From NCBI RefSeq assembly GCF_000763375.1, contig NZ_JPSY01000001.1, forward strand, positions 434,001 to 498,000: a stretch of DNA of 64,000 bases, in the 5' to 3' direction. A model generated the notes under the pieces. It saw nothing but the letters and a program-made list of their open reading frames with translations, was not told the origin of the DNA and ran no database searches. The stretch comes from Microbacterium profundi. GTDB lineage: Bacteria; Actinomycetota; Actinomycetes; Actinomycetales; Microbacteriaceae. Position 1 is the stretch's first letter. The number at the start of each line of letters is the position of its first letter. Made by a program: the position numbers and the translations under genes. Positions 48,901-56,297 of this stretch are shown in pieces.

Positions 48901-49484
48901 TCCGAGGTCGGAGGGAAGACATCGAGGATGCCGCCGCGCACGGCGAACTCGCCGCGGCGCGAGACCATGTCGACCCGCGAGTACGCGCGCTCTACGAGCT
49001 GCTCGATGGCATCGTCGAGCTCGAGTTCCCTGCCGCCGAGCACGAGGGACAGCGGTGCGGTGTCACCCAGGTTGGCGGCGATCGGCTGCAATGCTGCTCG
49101 CACCGAGGCGACCACGATGAGCGGGCGCTCACCCGACCAAGTGGTGATGCGACGAAGCGTCTCCAGCCGTCGCCCCACCGTGTCGGGACTCGGGCTCAGC
49201 CGCTCGTGCGGCAGGGTCTCCCATGCGGGGAAGCTCAGGATCTCAGCATCCGGCACGTAGGAGCCGAGGGCGGCCGCGAGCGATTCCGCGCGACGTCCTG
49301 TGGGCGCGACGACGAGCAGTGATGCCGGATGACCGGAGCTCGCTCGCTTGTCGAGCAGCCCCGCTATCGTCGGGGCATCGAGGCCGTCGACGAGTCCGAG
49401 ATCGGCATCGGTCTGCGCCCAAGTGAGGGCGTCGTGGTACAGAGAGGCCTCTTCCAAGGCGCGCAGAATCCCGGGAACAGTCAC
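45921..49484 (-). CDS. mfd: Transcription-repair coupling factor
   Basis: Mfd removes stalled RNA polymerase from damaged DNA and recruits UvrA. The 1187-residue protein has, in order, a UvrB-homology part (LLVVAPTGRRAESLAAAL, residues ~40–330), the CarD-like polymerase-interacting domain (PLQLKNGDFVVHATHGIAKF, ~500), the RecG-like motor with Walker A SGDVGFGKTEVA (~660), DEEQ (~757) and SATPIPRTL, and the C-terminal UvrA-binding TRCF domain. GTG 49484 is preferred over 49544, since family similarity (VPGILRAL) begins there. Confidence 0.96.
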   Translation of the reverse strand: MTVPGILRALEEASLYHDALTWAQTDADLGLVDGLDAPTIAGLLDKRASSGHPASLLVVAPTGRRAESLAAALGSYVPDAEILSFPAWETLPHERLSPSPDTVGRRLETLRRITTWSGERPLIVVASVRAALQPIAANLGDTAPLSLVLGGRELELDDAIEQLVERAYSRVDMVSRRGEFAVRGGILDVFPPTSEHPYRVEFFGDEIDQIRAFSVADQRSLPGDVERVELPATRELLLTADVRDRARSLISGFPAIAGMLEKMAEGIPVEGMESLLPAVSGPLKALAEYFPEGTAVALVDPERSSARAQSLGETNREFLDAAWSAATSGASAPIDLGAGDFVSVARLREIVRERDGVWWRFSPFATDDDDAANIDASIIPSFHGNVDGAIDFVDGRLADGWRLVIAASGTGLVDRARDVLSDRGLAARVVDSLTDAPEPGVATLVLGALESGFQVPEAKLAVLTDNEFYGRTIGGDQRVVKRLASRRKNVVDPLQLKNGDFVVHATHGIAKFIEMTQREVSSGGRNATKTTRDYLVLEYAPSKRGYPGDKLYVPTDQLDLLSKYVGGEAPTLSKMGGSDWSAAKGKARRAVRDIAVELVKLYSARMSAKGHAFGPDTPWQRELEEAFPFAETPDQLQTIDEIKADMERPIPMDRLLSGDVGFGKTEVAVRAAFKAIQDGKQVAMLVPTTLLVKQHFETFAERFAGFPVKVRALSRFQTDKDARLTLEGLLDGSVDMVIGTHRILTDQIIFKDLGLLIIDEEQRFGVEHKEKLKKLKTNVDILAMSATPIPRTLEMAVTGIREMSTLATPPEDRHPILSFVGPRSDKQMAAAIRREILREGQIFFVHNRVQSIQRVASELAELVPEARIAVAHGQMGEHQLEQVVDDFWERKFDVLVSTTIVETGLDISNANTIIIDKADKYGLSQLHQLRGRVGRGRERAYAYFLYDDSKPLSETAADRLQTIAVNNDLGSGMQVALKDLELRGAGNMLGGEQAGHIAGVGFDLYLRMVGEAVATFRGEDVETGNELRMELPVDARIPETYIDSERLRLEAYQKLSAAAAATAKDDAIDLVIEELTDRYGTPPEEVEGLVAIARLRRRAARAGLADVVAMGSNLRVAPARLEDSMKVRLQRLYPAAKLIGGGEALVVPLPRPGGEPPTDAGLLEWVAQLFTALFPEPVAAASSPAAS

Positions 49485-49560
49485 CTGACGAGTGTAATGC
49501 GCGCCTCGGACATTGAGCCGGGGCGTCTTCCGTGCGAACGGCACGCCATAGGATTCCGGG

Positions 49561-50127
49561 ATGGAACCCGTGACCCTTCACACCGACCGCCTCGTGCTCC
49601 GCGCGCCGACGCCAGCCGACATCGACGCGATCACGGCCGCGTGCCAGGACCCCGAGATCCCGCGTTGGACGACCGTTCCGAGTCCGTACACGCGTGAGCA
49701 CGGTGAAGGCTTCGTGAAGCTGGTCGCCGAGTGGTGGGAAGACGGCAGCCAGGCGGTCTGGGGCATCTTCCACGACGGCGTGCTCGTCGGAGTCGTGGGC
49801 CTGCATCACATCACGCCACACTCCAGCGGCGGGTCGACCGAGCTCGGCTACTGGGCGACCGCGCATGCCCGCGGGCAGGGATTCATGGTCGAGGCGTGTC
49901 GCGTGGTGATCGATTGGGCGTTCGCCGAGCTGGATCTCGCCCGCATCCGCTGGCAGGCCGTCGCCGGGAACGTGCCATCCGCCCGCACCGCGCGTGCTCT
50001 GGGCTTCCGCTACGAAGGGCTCCAGCGGCAAGCGCTCACGAGCCCGCGCGGCCGCGACGACGGCTGGGTCGCAGGGTTGCTTCCCACCGACGACCGCACC
50101 CCTGTCGAGTGGTCCGTTCTGGCGTGA
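49561..50127 (+). CDS. GNAT family N-acetyltransferase
   Basis: This 188-residue protein has the RimJ/RimL-type GNAT fold: the start LHTDRLVLRAPTPADIDAI, a beta-strand pair, the acetyl-CoA loop in ELGYWATAHARGQGFMVEACRVVIDWAF (residues ~98–125) and the C-terminal NVPSARTARALGFRYEGLQR. Many such proteins acetylate N-terminal amino groups or small amines, and the substrate cannot be read from sequence. ATG 49561 directly begins the family similarity. Divergent from mfd. Confidence 0.92.
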   Translation: MEPVTLHTDRLVLRAPTPADIDAITAACQDPEIPRWTTVPSPYTREHGEGFVKLVAEWWEDGSQAVWGIFHDGVLVGVVGLHHITPHSSGGSTELGYWATAHARGQGFMVEACRVVIDWAFAELDLARIRWQAVAGNVPSARTARALGFRYEGLQRQALTSPRGRDDGWVAGLLPTDDRTPVEWSVLA

Positions 50128-50181
50128 GGCGGATTCTCACCAGCTGCTGCGCGTGTCGGATGCGGGTGGCAGGATGGGCGC

Positions 50182-51045
50182 ATGCCGGAGATGCCTGAGG
50201 TGCAGGGGCTGGTCGCGTTTCTCGGCGAGCGCGCGGTCGGTCGAACGATCACGCGCACGAGCGTGGGCAACATCGCCGCATTGAAGACGTTCGATCCTCC
50301 GAACAACGCTCTGCACGGGGCCGAGATCACGGCATCCGCGCGCCACGGCAAGTTCATCGTCCTCTCCTGCGGTGACGACCTGCACCTCGTGTTCCATCTC
50401 GCGAAGGCCGGGTGGCTGCGATGGTACGAGATGCTTCCGACGACGCTCATCAAGCCGGGGAAGTCCCCGATCGCGCTGCGCGTCGCGTTGAACGACGACA
50501 GCGGCTTCGATCTCACGGAAGCCGGAACGAAGAAGTCGCTGGCGGTCTATGTGGTGCGCGATCCTGAAGAGGTGCCAGGCATCGCTCGGCTCGGACCCGA
50601 TCCGCTCGAGGATTCATTCGACCGCGCCGCGTTCGCCGCGCTGCTGGAAGGTCGGCGGATGCAGATCAAGGGGCTGCTGCGCGATCAATCCGTCATCGCC
50701 GGCATCGGTAATGCCTACTCCGACGAGATCCTGCACGCCGCACGCATGTCGCCGTATGCGATCGCCGGCAAACTCGACGAAGCCGAGGTCGATCGCCTGT
50801 TCACCGCGATGCGCACGACGTTGACGGATGCCGTGGCCGAAGCATCCGGAAAACCACCCGCCGACCTCAAAGACGCCAAACGCCGAGGGATGCAGGTGCA
50901 CGCGCGGCGAGGAGAACCCTGCCCGGTCTGCGGCGACACTGTGCGCAGCGTGTTCTTCGCCGACAGATCGATGGAGTACTGCCCCACCTGCCAGACCGGC
51001 GGCAAGCCGCTCGCCGATCGGCGGCTGTCGCGGCTGCTGAAATGA
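50182..51045 (+). CDS. Fpg/Nei family DNA glycosylase
   Basis: This 287-residue base-excision glycosylase begins MPEMPEV, so the mature N-terminal proline and Glu needed for beta/delta lyase chemistry are present. It has the helix-two-turn-helix (IKGLLRDQSVIAGIGNAYSDEILHAARM) and a C-terminal zinc finger with four cysteines (CPVC…CPTC, ~245–268), ending in the usual basic stretch. It may be a MutM (8-oxoguanine) or Nei-type paralogue. The FMN riboswitch and rib operon follow. Confidence 0.92.
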   Translation: MPEMPEVQGLVAFLGERAVGRTITRTSVGNIAALKTFDPPNNALHGAEITASARHGKFIVLSCGDDLHLVFHLAKAGWLRWYEMLPTTLIKPGKSPIALRVALNDDSGFDLTEAGTKKSLAVYVVRDPEEVPGIARLGPDPLEDSFDRAAFAALLEGRRMQIKGLLRDQSVIAGIGNAYSDEILHAARMSPYAIAGKLDEAEVDRLFTAMRTTLTDAVAEASGKPPADLKDAKRRGMQVHARRGEPCPVCGDTVRSVFFADRSMEYCPTCQTGGKPLADRRLSRLLK

Positions 51046-51046
51046 T

Positions 51047-51064
51047 CCTTCGACAGGCTCAGGA
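51047..51064. repeat. Dispersed repeat copy after the glycosylase gene
   Basis: ccttcgacaggctcagga begins one base after the stop codon. It is the same repeat found within hisS, ppc and ribE. Confidence 0.8.
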
Positions 51065-51122
51065 ATCGTAGGACCGTCACGGAATGAAATGCGTGTGAAT
51101 GCGTTGAGTACACTGGGCATAA

Positions 51123-51266
51123 ACGTGCTCCGGGGTCGGTGTGAATCCGAACCGGCGGTGACAGTCCGCGAGCGTCGAGGGAAACCGAGATGCCGATCCG
51201 GTGGAATTCCGGTACCGACGGTGATGTGAGAAAGACTTCTCACTAGTCCGGAAGGGAGGCAGCACG
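51123..51266 (+). ncRNA. FMN riboswitch (RFN element) controlling the riboflavin operon
   Basis: The conserved RFN blocks are visible: GGGGTCGGTGTGAATCC, GAACCGGCGGTGACAGTCC, GATCCGGTGGAATTCCGG and the ending GACGGTGATGTGAGAAAG. The closing P1 helix is CGTGCT (51124–51129) with AGCACG (51261–51266). Its 3' strand lies between the ribosome site GGGAGG (51254–51259) and the ribD ATG at 51267, so FMN binding should hide the start region. That implies control of translation, since no intrinsic terminator is seen in the leader. Confidence 0.95.
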
Positions 51267-52355
51267 ATGCGTGAGAGCGCGCCGTCTGTCATCCCCGGAG
51301 CGAGAGCAGAAGGACGACGGATGGCAGTGCACGAGGCGGAACGCCACGCGATGACGCGTGCGCTCGAACTCGCAGCACGCGGACCCCGAGGGGCCAACCC
51401 TCAGGTCGGCGCCGTGATCCTCTCCCCCGAAGGCGAGATCCTCGCAGAGGGCTGGCACCACGGAGCGGGCACCCCGCACGCCGAAGTCGATGCGTTGTCG
51501 AAGCTCCATGGCGACGCCGCCGGCGGCGCGACCGCCGTCGTCACCCTCGAGCCCTGCAACCACACCGGTCGCACCGGTCCTTGCGCCGTCGCACTCATCG
51601 ACGCCGGCATCTCACGTGTGATCTACGCCCTCGACGACCCGGGCGCCGCCTCCGGCGGCGGTGCCGAGCGACTGCGCGGCGCCGGTGTCGAGGTCGAGGC
51701 CGGCGAACAGGCCGACGACGCCAGGTCGCTGATATCCGACTGGCTGACCGCGCAGCGCCTCGGACGTCCGCACATCACCGTGAAGTGGGCGCAGAGCCTC
51801 GATGGCCGCGCTGCAGCGGCCGATGGCACGAGCCAGTGGATCACCGGGCCCGCCGCTCGTGCCGATGTGCATCGTCGTCGGTCCGCGGCCGACGCGATCA
51901 TCGTCGGCACCGGCACCGTGCTCGCGGACGACCCTGCACTCACCGCACGCGATGGAGACAGGCTGTACGAGCACCAGCCGATCCCCGTGGTGATCGGCTC
52001 ACGCGAGACGCCGGCGGATGCCGCGGTGCGCCGCCACCCGCACGAGGCGGTGTTCTACGGCACCCGTGACCTGCACGTCGTGGTTGCGGATCTGCACGAC
52101 CGCGGCATCCAGACCGCCTTCATCGAGGGCGGTCCGACACTCGCCAGCGCGTTCATCGCCGCCGGCCTCGCGGATCGGGTGCTCGCCTACGTCGCACCGG
52201 TGCTGCTGGGCGGCGACCGCGTCGCGCTCACAGACATCGGCGTGCCGACGATCGATGCCGCGCGTCGCCTGACCATCGAGGAATGGGTGCCGCTCGGTGC
52301 CGATCTGCTCGCCGTCGCGCATTTCACAGAATCGCAGAACGAGGGAGTCCGCTGA
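51267..52355 (+). CDS. ribD: Bifunctional riboflavin deaminase/reductase RibD
   Basis: RibD carries out steps two and three of riboflavin synthesis: deamination then NADPH reduction of the GTP-derived pyrimidine. The 362-residue protein has a zinc deaminase domain (residues ~15–160) with His/Glu in TPHAEVDAL and Cys residues in EPCNHTGRTGPC. The reductase domain (~165–360) has VKWAQSLDGRAAAADGTSQWITG and FIEGGPTLASAF. It is the first gene under the FMN riboswitch and shares one base with the ribE start (TGATG). Confidence 0.95.
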   Translation: MRESAPSVIPGARAEGRRMAVHEAERHAMTRALELAARGPRGANPQVGAVILSPEGEILAEGWHHGAGTPHAEVDALSKLHGDAAGGATAVVTLEPCNHTGRTGPCAVALIDAGISRVIYALDDPGAASGGGAERLRGAGVEVEAGEQADDARSLISDWLTAQRLGRPHITVKWAQSLDGRAAAADGTSQWITGPAARADVHRRRSAADAIIVGTGTVLADDPALTARDGDRLYEHQPIPVVIGSRETPADAAVRRHPHEAVFYGTRDLHVVVADLHDRGIQTAFIEGGPTLASAFIAAGLADRVLAYVAPVLLGGDRVALTDIGVPTIDAARRLTIEEWVPLGADLLAVAHFTESQNEGVR

Positions 52356-52999
52356 TGTTCACCGGAATCATCGAAGAGATCGGCGAGATCACCGCCATCA
52401 CGCCGGCCGGCGACGGATGGCGCCTGACCGTGCGTGCGCCCAAGGCCGCACTCGACGCCGTCCACGGCGAATCGATCGCCGTCTCTGGAGTCTGCCTTAC
52501 CGTGGTCGGCTCGACCCCTGACACGTTCGACGCCGATGTCATGAAGCAGACGCTCGACGTGTCGGCTCTTGCGACAGCATCCGTCGGCACGCGCGTCAAC
52601 ATCGAGAAGGCGATGCCCGTCGGTGCCCGGCTGGGCGGCCACATCGTGCAAGGGCACATCGACGGAGTCGGCGCGGTCGTCGACGTCCGTCCCGGTGACG
52701 CCTGGAGCGTACTGCGCATCGGCCTGCCAGCCGACCTCGCACCTCTCGTCGTCGACAAGGGCTCCATCTCCGTCGATGGCACCTCGTTGACGGTCAGCGC
52801 CGTGAGCGACCCTTCGACAGGCTCAGGGTCCGCCGCTGAGGCGTGGTTCGAGATCTCGCTCATCCCTGAGACTCTCGTCGCCACCACACTCGGCTCCCGT
52901 GCCGTCGGCGATCGCGTCAATCTTGAAACCGACATCCTCGCCCGGCATGTGGAGCGCCTGCTCGCGTTCCGGGCTTCATCGGAAGGAGGCTCGCGATGA
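52355..52999 (+). CDS. ribE: Riboflavin synthase alpha chain
   Basis: This enzyme dismutates two lumazine molecules into riboflavin. The 214-residue protein has the two internally repeated barrels: MFTGIIEEIGEI at the start and VNIEKAMPVGARLGGHIVQGHIDGVG opening the second. SVDGTSLTV and VNLETDILARHVERLL complete it. Between SLTVSAV and WFEISLIP a dispersed repeat copy is read in frame as DPSTGSGSAAEA (~residues 152–163), lengthening a loop. ATG 52355 overlaps the ribD stop, and the gene overlaps ribBA by 4 bp. Confidence 0.95.
   Translation: MFTGIIEEIGEITAITPAGDGWRLTVRAPKAALDAVHGESIAVSGVCLTVVGSTPDTFDADVMKQTLDVSALATASVGTRVNIEKAMPVGARLGGHIVQGHIDGVGAVVDVRPGDAWSVLRIGLPADLAPLVVDKGSISVDGTSLTVSAVSDPSTGSGSAAEAWFEISLIPETLVATTLGSRAVGDRVNLETDILARHVERLLAFRASSEGGSR
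52808..52830. repeat. Dispersed repeat copy inside ribE
   Basis: The 23-bp copy runs from gaccctt through cgacaggctca to gggtc, with GACCCT pairing AGGGTC at its ends. It is translated in frame as DPSTGSGS. Confidence 0.85.
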
Positions 53000-54270
53000 G
53001 CCTTGCCACCATCGAAGAAGCTCTCGAGTCGCTGCGCGCCGGCCGCCCGGTCATCGTCGCCGACGACGAGAACCGTGAGAACGAGGGCGACGTGATCCTC
53101 TCTGCGGAACTCGCGACCCCCGAATGGGTCGCGTGGACCGTGCGCTGGTCGTCCGGATTCATCTGCGCACCGATGCCGGCCGATCTCGCCGACAGCTTGA
53201 ACCTGCCGCCCATGGTGGAGGCCAACGAAGACGCCCGCTCGACCGCGTACACGGTCAGTGTGGATGCCGCAGAGGGCGTCACGACGGGAATCAGCGCGTC
53301 CGATCGCGCACGCACGCTCAACGTGCTCGCGGACCCGGCATCCACCTCCACGAGTGTCATCCGCCCCGGCCACGTGCTTCCGCTGCGCGCCGTCGACGGC
53401 GGTGTGCGAGAGCGCGGCGGACACACCGAAGCTGCCGTCGATCTGATGAAGCTCGCAGGGCTCCAGCCCGTCGGCGCGATCGCAGAGGTCGTCGCCGAAG
53501 ACGGCAGCATGATGCGCCTGCCAGGTCTGAAAGATCTCGGCGCGCGTGACGGTGTGCCGGTGATCACGATCGAGCAGCTGATCGCGCACCTCAACGAGAT
53601 CGACCCGCTGGACGGTCCGGTGCAGCCTTCGCGCGCCGGCAAACGTCGCGTGAGTCTGCGAGCGGACGCCACGGTGCCCACCGATCACGGCACCTTCCGC
53701 TTCCTCGCCTACAAGGACCGCGTGACGGGCACCGATCACATCGCGGTGGTCTCGGGTGAACTCGAAGAGACGGCTCTGGTGCGGGTACACTCCGAGTGCC
53801 TGACCGGCGAGGCGTTCGGATCGCTCAAGTGCGAATGCGGCCCGCAGCTCGACGCGGCTCTGGATGCGATCGAGAAGCAGGGCGGCGTCGTCATCTACAT
53901 GCGTGGTCACGAGGGTCGCGGCATCGGTCTCATCAACAAGCTGCGCGCCTACAGCCTGCAGGAGGAGGGGCTCGACACCGTCGACGCCAACCTGGCTCTC
54001 GGCCTGCCTGCAGATGCCCGCGAATACGCGGCTGCGGGCGGCATCCTGAGCGATCTCGGTGTCTCGAAGGTGCGTCTGCTGACCAACAACACCGACAAGG
54101 TGAAGCAGTTGCGCGAACTCGGTCTCGATGTCATCGAGCAGGTGCCGTTGATCGTCGGCGTCGGCCCGAACAACCACCAGTATCTGGAGACCAAGCGCGA
54201 CCGCATGGGCCACATCATCGGCGAAGCCGAGCTGGCCGAGGCACTCGCACACGGAAAGAACAAGGCATGA
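52996..54270 (+). CDS. ribBA: Bifunctional DHBP synthase / GTP cyclohydrolase II
   Basis: It provides both precursors of riboflavin. The N-terminal half (1–205) is 3,4-dihydroxy-2-butanone 4-phosphate synthase with DDENRENEGD, TGISASDRA and RGGHTEAAVDL. The C-terminal half (~220–424) is GTP cyclohydrolase II with zinc cysteines in HSECLTGEAFGSLKCECG, YMRGHEGRGIGL and LLTNN. Both sets of catalytic motifs look intact. It overlaps ribE and ribH by 4 bp each. Confidence 0.96.
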   Translation: MSLATIEEALESLRAGRPVIVADDENRENEGDVILSAELATPEWVAWTVRWSSGFICAPMPADLADSLNLPPMVEANEDARSTAYTVSVDAAEGVTTGISASDRARTLNVLADPASTSTSVIRPGHVLPLRAVDGGVRERGGHTEAAVDLMKLAGLQPVGAIAEVVAEDGSMMRLPGLKDLGARDGVPVITIEQLIAHLNEIDPLDGPVQPSRAGKRRVSLRADATVPTDHGTFRFLAYKDRVTGTDHIAVVSGELEETALVRVHSECLTGEAFGSLKCECGPQLDAALDAIEKQGGVVIYMRGHEGRGIGLINKLRAYSLQEEGLDTVDANLALGLPADAREYAAAGGILSDLGVSKVRLLTNNTDKVKQLRELGLDVIEQVPLIVGVGPNNHQYLETKRDRMGHIIGEAELAEALAHGKNKA

Positions 54271-54743
54271 GCGGCGCAGGGGCCCCCGCACCCGGCGAAC
54301 CGATCGACGCGACGGGGTTGGACGTCGTCATCATCGCCGGCACCTGGCACGAGGTGATCACGAACGGCATGATCGCCGGCGCCGAGCGCGTGCTCAACGC
54401 CGCGAACGCGACGCATCGGCTGGTGCGCGTGCCAGGGTCGTTCGAGCTGGCAGTGGCTGCGCAGGCCGCCTTCGCCGGCGGAGCGGATGCCGTGGTCGCT
54501 CTCGGCGTCATCATCCGCGGTGGCACTCCCCATTTCGAGTACGTGTCGTCTGCGACGACCGACGGTCTCACCCGGGTGGCACTGGATGCCGGCAAGCCCG
54601 TCGGTTTCGGAGTGCTCACGGTCGACGACGAGCAGCAGGGGCTGGATCGCGCCGGCATCGAGGGCTCCAAGGAGGACAAGGGCGCTGAGGCGGCGGATGC
54701 TGCGCTGCGCACAGCCCTGGTCATCCGTGCGCTGCGCGACTGA
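54267..54743 (+). CDS. ribH: 6,7-dimethyl-8-ribityllumazine synthase
   Basis: RibH condenses the DHBP and pyrimidine products of RibBA and RibD into lumazine, the RibE substrate, and often forms 60-subunit shells. The 158-residue protein has the substrate motifs PGSFELAVAAQ, ALGVIIRGGTPHFEYV (with the catalytic His) and GVLTVDDEQQGLDRAG with KGAEAADAAL. ATG 54267 overlaps the ribBA stop. It completes a full ribD–ribE–ribBA–ribH operon. Confidence 0.96.
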   Translation: MSGAGAPAPGEPIDATGLDVVIIAGTWHEVITNGMIAGAERVLNAANATHRLVRVPGSFELAVAAQAAFAGGADAVVALGVIIRGGTPHFEYVSSATTDGLTRVALDAGKPVGFGVLTVDDEQQGLDRAGIEGSKEDKGAEAADAALRTALVIRALRD

Positions 54744-54791
54744 GGCTCGCCTTCCTGGCGGCAGCGCACGCGCACGGCTAGCGTGTCGGGC

Positions 54792-55145
54792 ATGGAGACT
54801 CTGCGCCTGATCGTCGTTTTCATCCACCTCATCGGCTTCGCCGTGCTGTTCGGCGCGTGGGCGGTGCAGGCCTTCGGCGGAAAGCGGCAGGTCACCAGGA
54901 TCATGGACTGGGGCCTCGGCATCGCGGGCCTGGCGGGCCTCGCACTCGCCGCCCCGTGGGGCATCTCCTACGACCTCGACTACGTCAAGATCGGCGTGAA
55001 GCTCGTCGTGCTGCTCATCATCGGCGCGATGATCGGTATCGGATCCGCTCGGCAGAAGCGCGGTGAGGCTGTGCCTTCAGCGGTGTTCGGGCTGATCGGT
55101 CTGCTCACTCTCGCCAACGCCGGCATGGGCGTGCTCTGGCGCTGA
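54792..55145 (+). CDS. Small four-helix membrane protein
   Basis: This 117-residue protein consists of about four hydrophobic helices with short loops (METLRLIVVFIHLIGFAVLFGAW; GLGIAGLAGLALAA; YVKIGVKLVVLLIIGAMIGIG; FGLIGLLTLANAGMGVLW). I do not recognise a characterised family; the layout resembles small conserved Fe–S-free membrane proteins of actinobacteria. A GTG at 54783 would add three residues. It follows ribH by 48 bp and may be cotranscribed, which would hint at flavin transport, but nothing in the sequence shows that. Confidence 0.8.
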   Translation: METLRLIVVFIHLIGFAVLFGAWAVQAFGGKRQVTRIMDWGLGIAGLAGLALAAPWGISYDLDYVKIGVKLVVLLIIGAMIGIGSARQKRGEAVPSAVFGLIGLLTLANAGMGVLWR

Positions 55146-55152
55146 CACGCGC

Positions 55153-56208
55153 CTAGCGCGACACATGCGGAGGCGCGGTGCTCTCCCGTACGACGAGTTC
55201 GGTGCCGACCAGCGGGGTCTGAACGTGCTCTCCGCTGTCGAGCTCTGCGAGCAGAGCGTCCACGGCCAGTGCGCCGACCTTCTCCGGGTGCTGCTGCACG
55301 GTCGTCAACGGCGGCCACAGCTGCGCAGCATCCGGCAACCCGTCGAAGCCGACGACGCTGACGTCTGCGGGGATGTCCCGCCCGCTCTCGCGGAAGGCGC
55401 GAACCACTCCGATCGCCATCTGGTCGTTCGCGGCGAAGACCGCGGTGACCGACGCGATCGCGCGCAAGCGCACACCTGCCTGATATCCGGAGGCCGCTGA
55501 CCAGTCTCCCGAGATCACCTCCGGGATCTCCCTGCCGCGCGACTCGAGCGTCGCCCGCCACGATTCGCGTCGCCGTTCGGCTGAGTACGACTTCGCAGGT
55601 CCCGTGACGTGCCACACCGTCTCGTGGCCGAGATCGAGCAGGTGCTCGGTCGCCAGCCGCGCGCCCTGTGCCTGGTCGGTGTCGACGAACGGATGGCTCG
55701 TGCCGCGGTTCGAGTCGACGAACACCACCGGCAGCCCGTGCGGCATCTCGACCTCGGCCTCATCGAGCTGATGCGCCTCGATCACGATGATGATGCCGTC
55801 GACGGCGTGCTCCTCGATCCTGCGGAACGCACCGGCCACCGTCTCGCGCGCGCTCGACTCCACTGGGATCAGTGTCAGCGCGTATCCCATCGCCGCGGCC
55901 CTCACGGCGATCGCATCGAGTGTGCGCTGATTGCCGTATGAGCTGAACGAGAACATGATGACGCCGATGGCGCGGAACCGCCCGGAGCGCAGTGCCCTGG
56001 CGGCGCTGTTCGGACGATATCCGAGGCTCTGCATCGCCTGCTCGACACGCGTCCTCGTGTCGGCGCCGACGTATCCGCGCGCGTTGACGACTCGCGAGAC
56101 CGTCTGACCCGAGACACCCGCCTCACGCGCGACGTCCTCCATGGACGGCTCTCTCCGCCGTTGCGGTCCGGGTGATGACTCAGAGGACACGATGATCAAT
56201 CCGTTCAT
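55153..56208 (-). CDS. LacI family transcriptional repressor of a sugar-uptake operon
   Basis: This ~351-residue regulator has the LacI HTH (MEDVAREAGVSGQTVSRVVNARGYVGADTRTRVEQAM) with hinge helix SAARALRSG. The periplasmic-binding-protein-like sensor domain (IGVIMFSFSSYGNQRTLDAI … DIPADVSVVGFDGLPDA) binds the inducing sugar. ATG 56208 lies inside operator 1 and has no clear ribosome site, so the message may be leaderless, or translation may start at GTG 56190. It is divergent from the ABC transporter and GH35 genes, which it most likely controls along with itself. Confidence 0.92.
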   Translation of the reverse strand: MNGLIIVSSESSPGPQRRREPSMEDVAREAGVSGQTVSRVVNARGYVGADTRTRVEQAMQSLGYRPNSAARALRSGRFRAIGVIMFSFSSYGNQRTLDAIAVRAAAMGYALTLIPVESSARETVAGAFRRIEEHAVDGIIIVIEAHQLDEAEVEMPHGLPVVFVDSNRGTSHPFVDTDQAQGARLATEHLLDLGHETVWHVTGPAKSYSAERRRESWRATLESRGREIPEVISGDWSAASGYQAGVRLRAIASVTAVFAANDQMAIGVVRAFRESGRDIPADVSVVGFDGLPDAAQLWPPLTTVQQHPEKVGALAVDALLAELDSGEHVQTPLVGTELVVRESTAPPHVSR

Positions 56209-56282
56209 GTGTTGACGTTGACACACTAGCAGTCGATCGCATATGTTGACGTTGACACATCGCGCTGCATGCGCACTATCAA
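56207..56282 (+). promoter_or_regulatory. Twin LacI-type operators and promoter of the sugar operon
   Basis: Two near-identical sites share the core TGTTGACGTTGACACA: operator 1 at 56207–56226 and operator 2 at 56241–56260, centres 34 bp apart. Each has outer dyad arms around a central ACGT. TTGACA within operator 2 (56252–56257) can serve as −35, with a weak −10 TATCAA (56277–56282, spacer 19). A ribosome site AGAAGG (56283–56288) leads to ATG 56298. Confidence 0.75.
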
Positions 56283-56297
56283 GAGAAGGTCTCGTCG

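Noticed and set aside
46497..49322. 941-codon open frame on the plus strand opposite mfd
   Set aside because: High-GC codon structure keeps the opposite strand open; the translation shows no family features, while mfd motifs are complete.
51103..51124. Promoter TTGAGT … CATAAA just before the FMN riboswitch
   Set aside because: The two boxes are only about 9 bp apart, too close for a sigma-70-type promoter.
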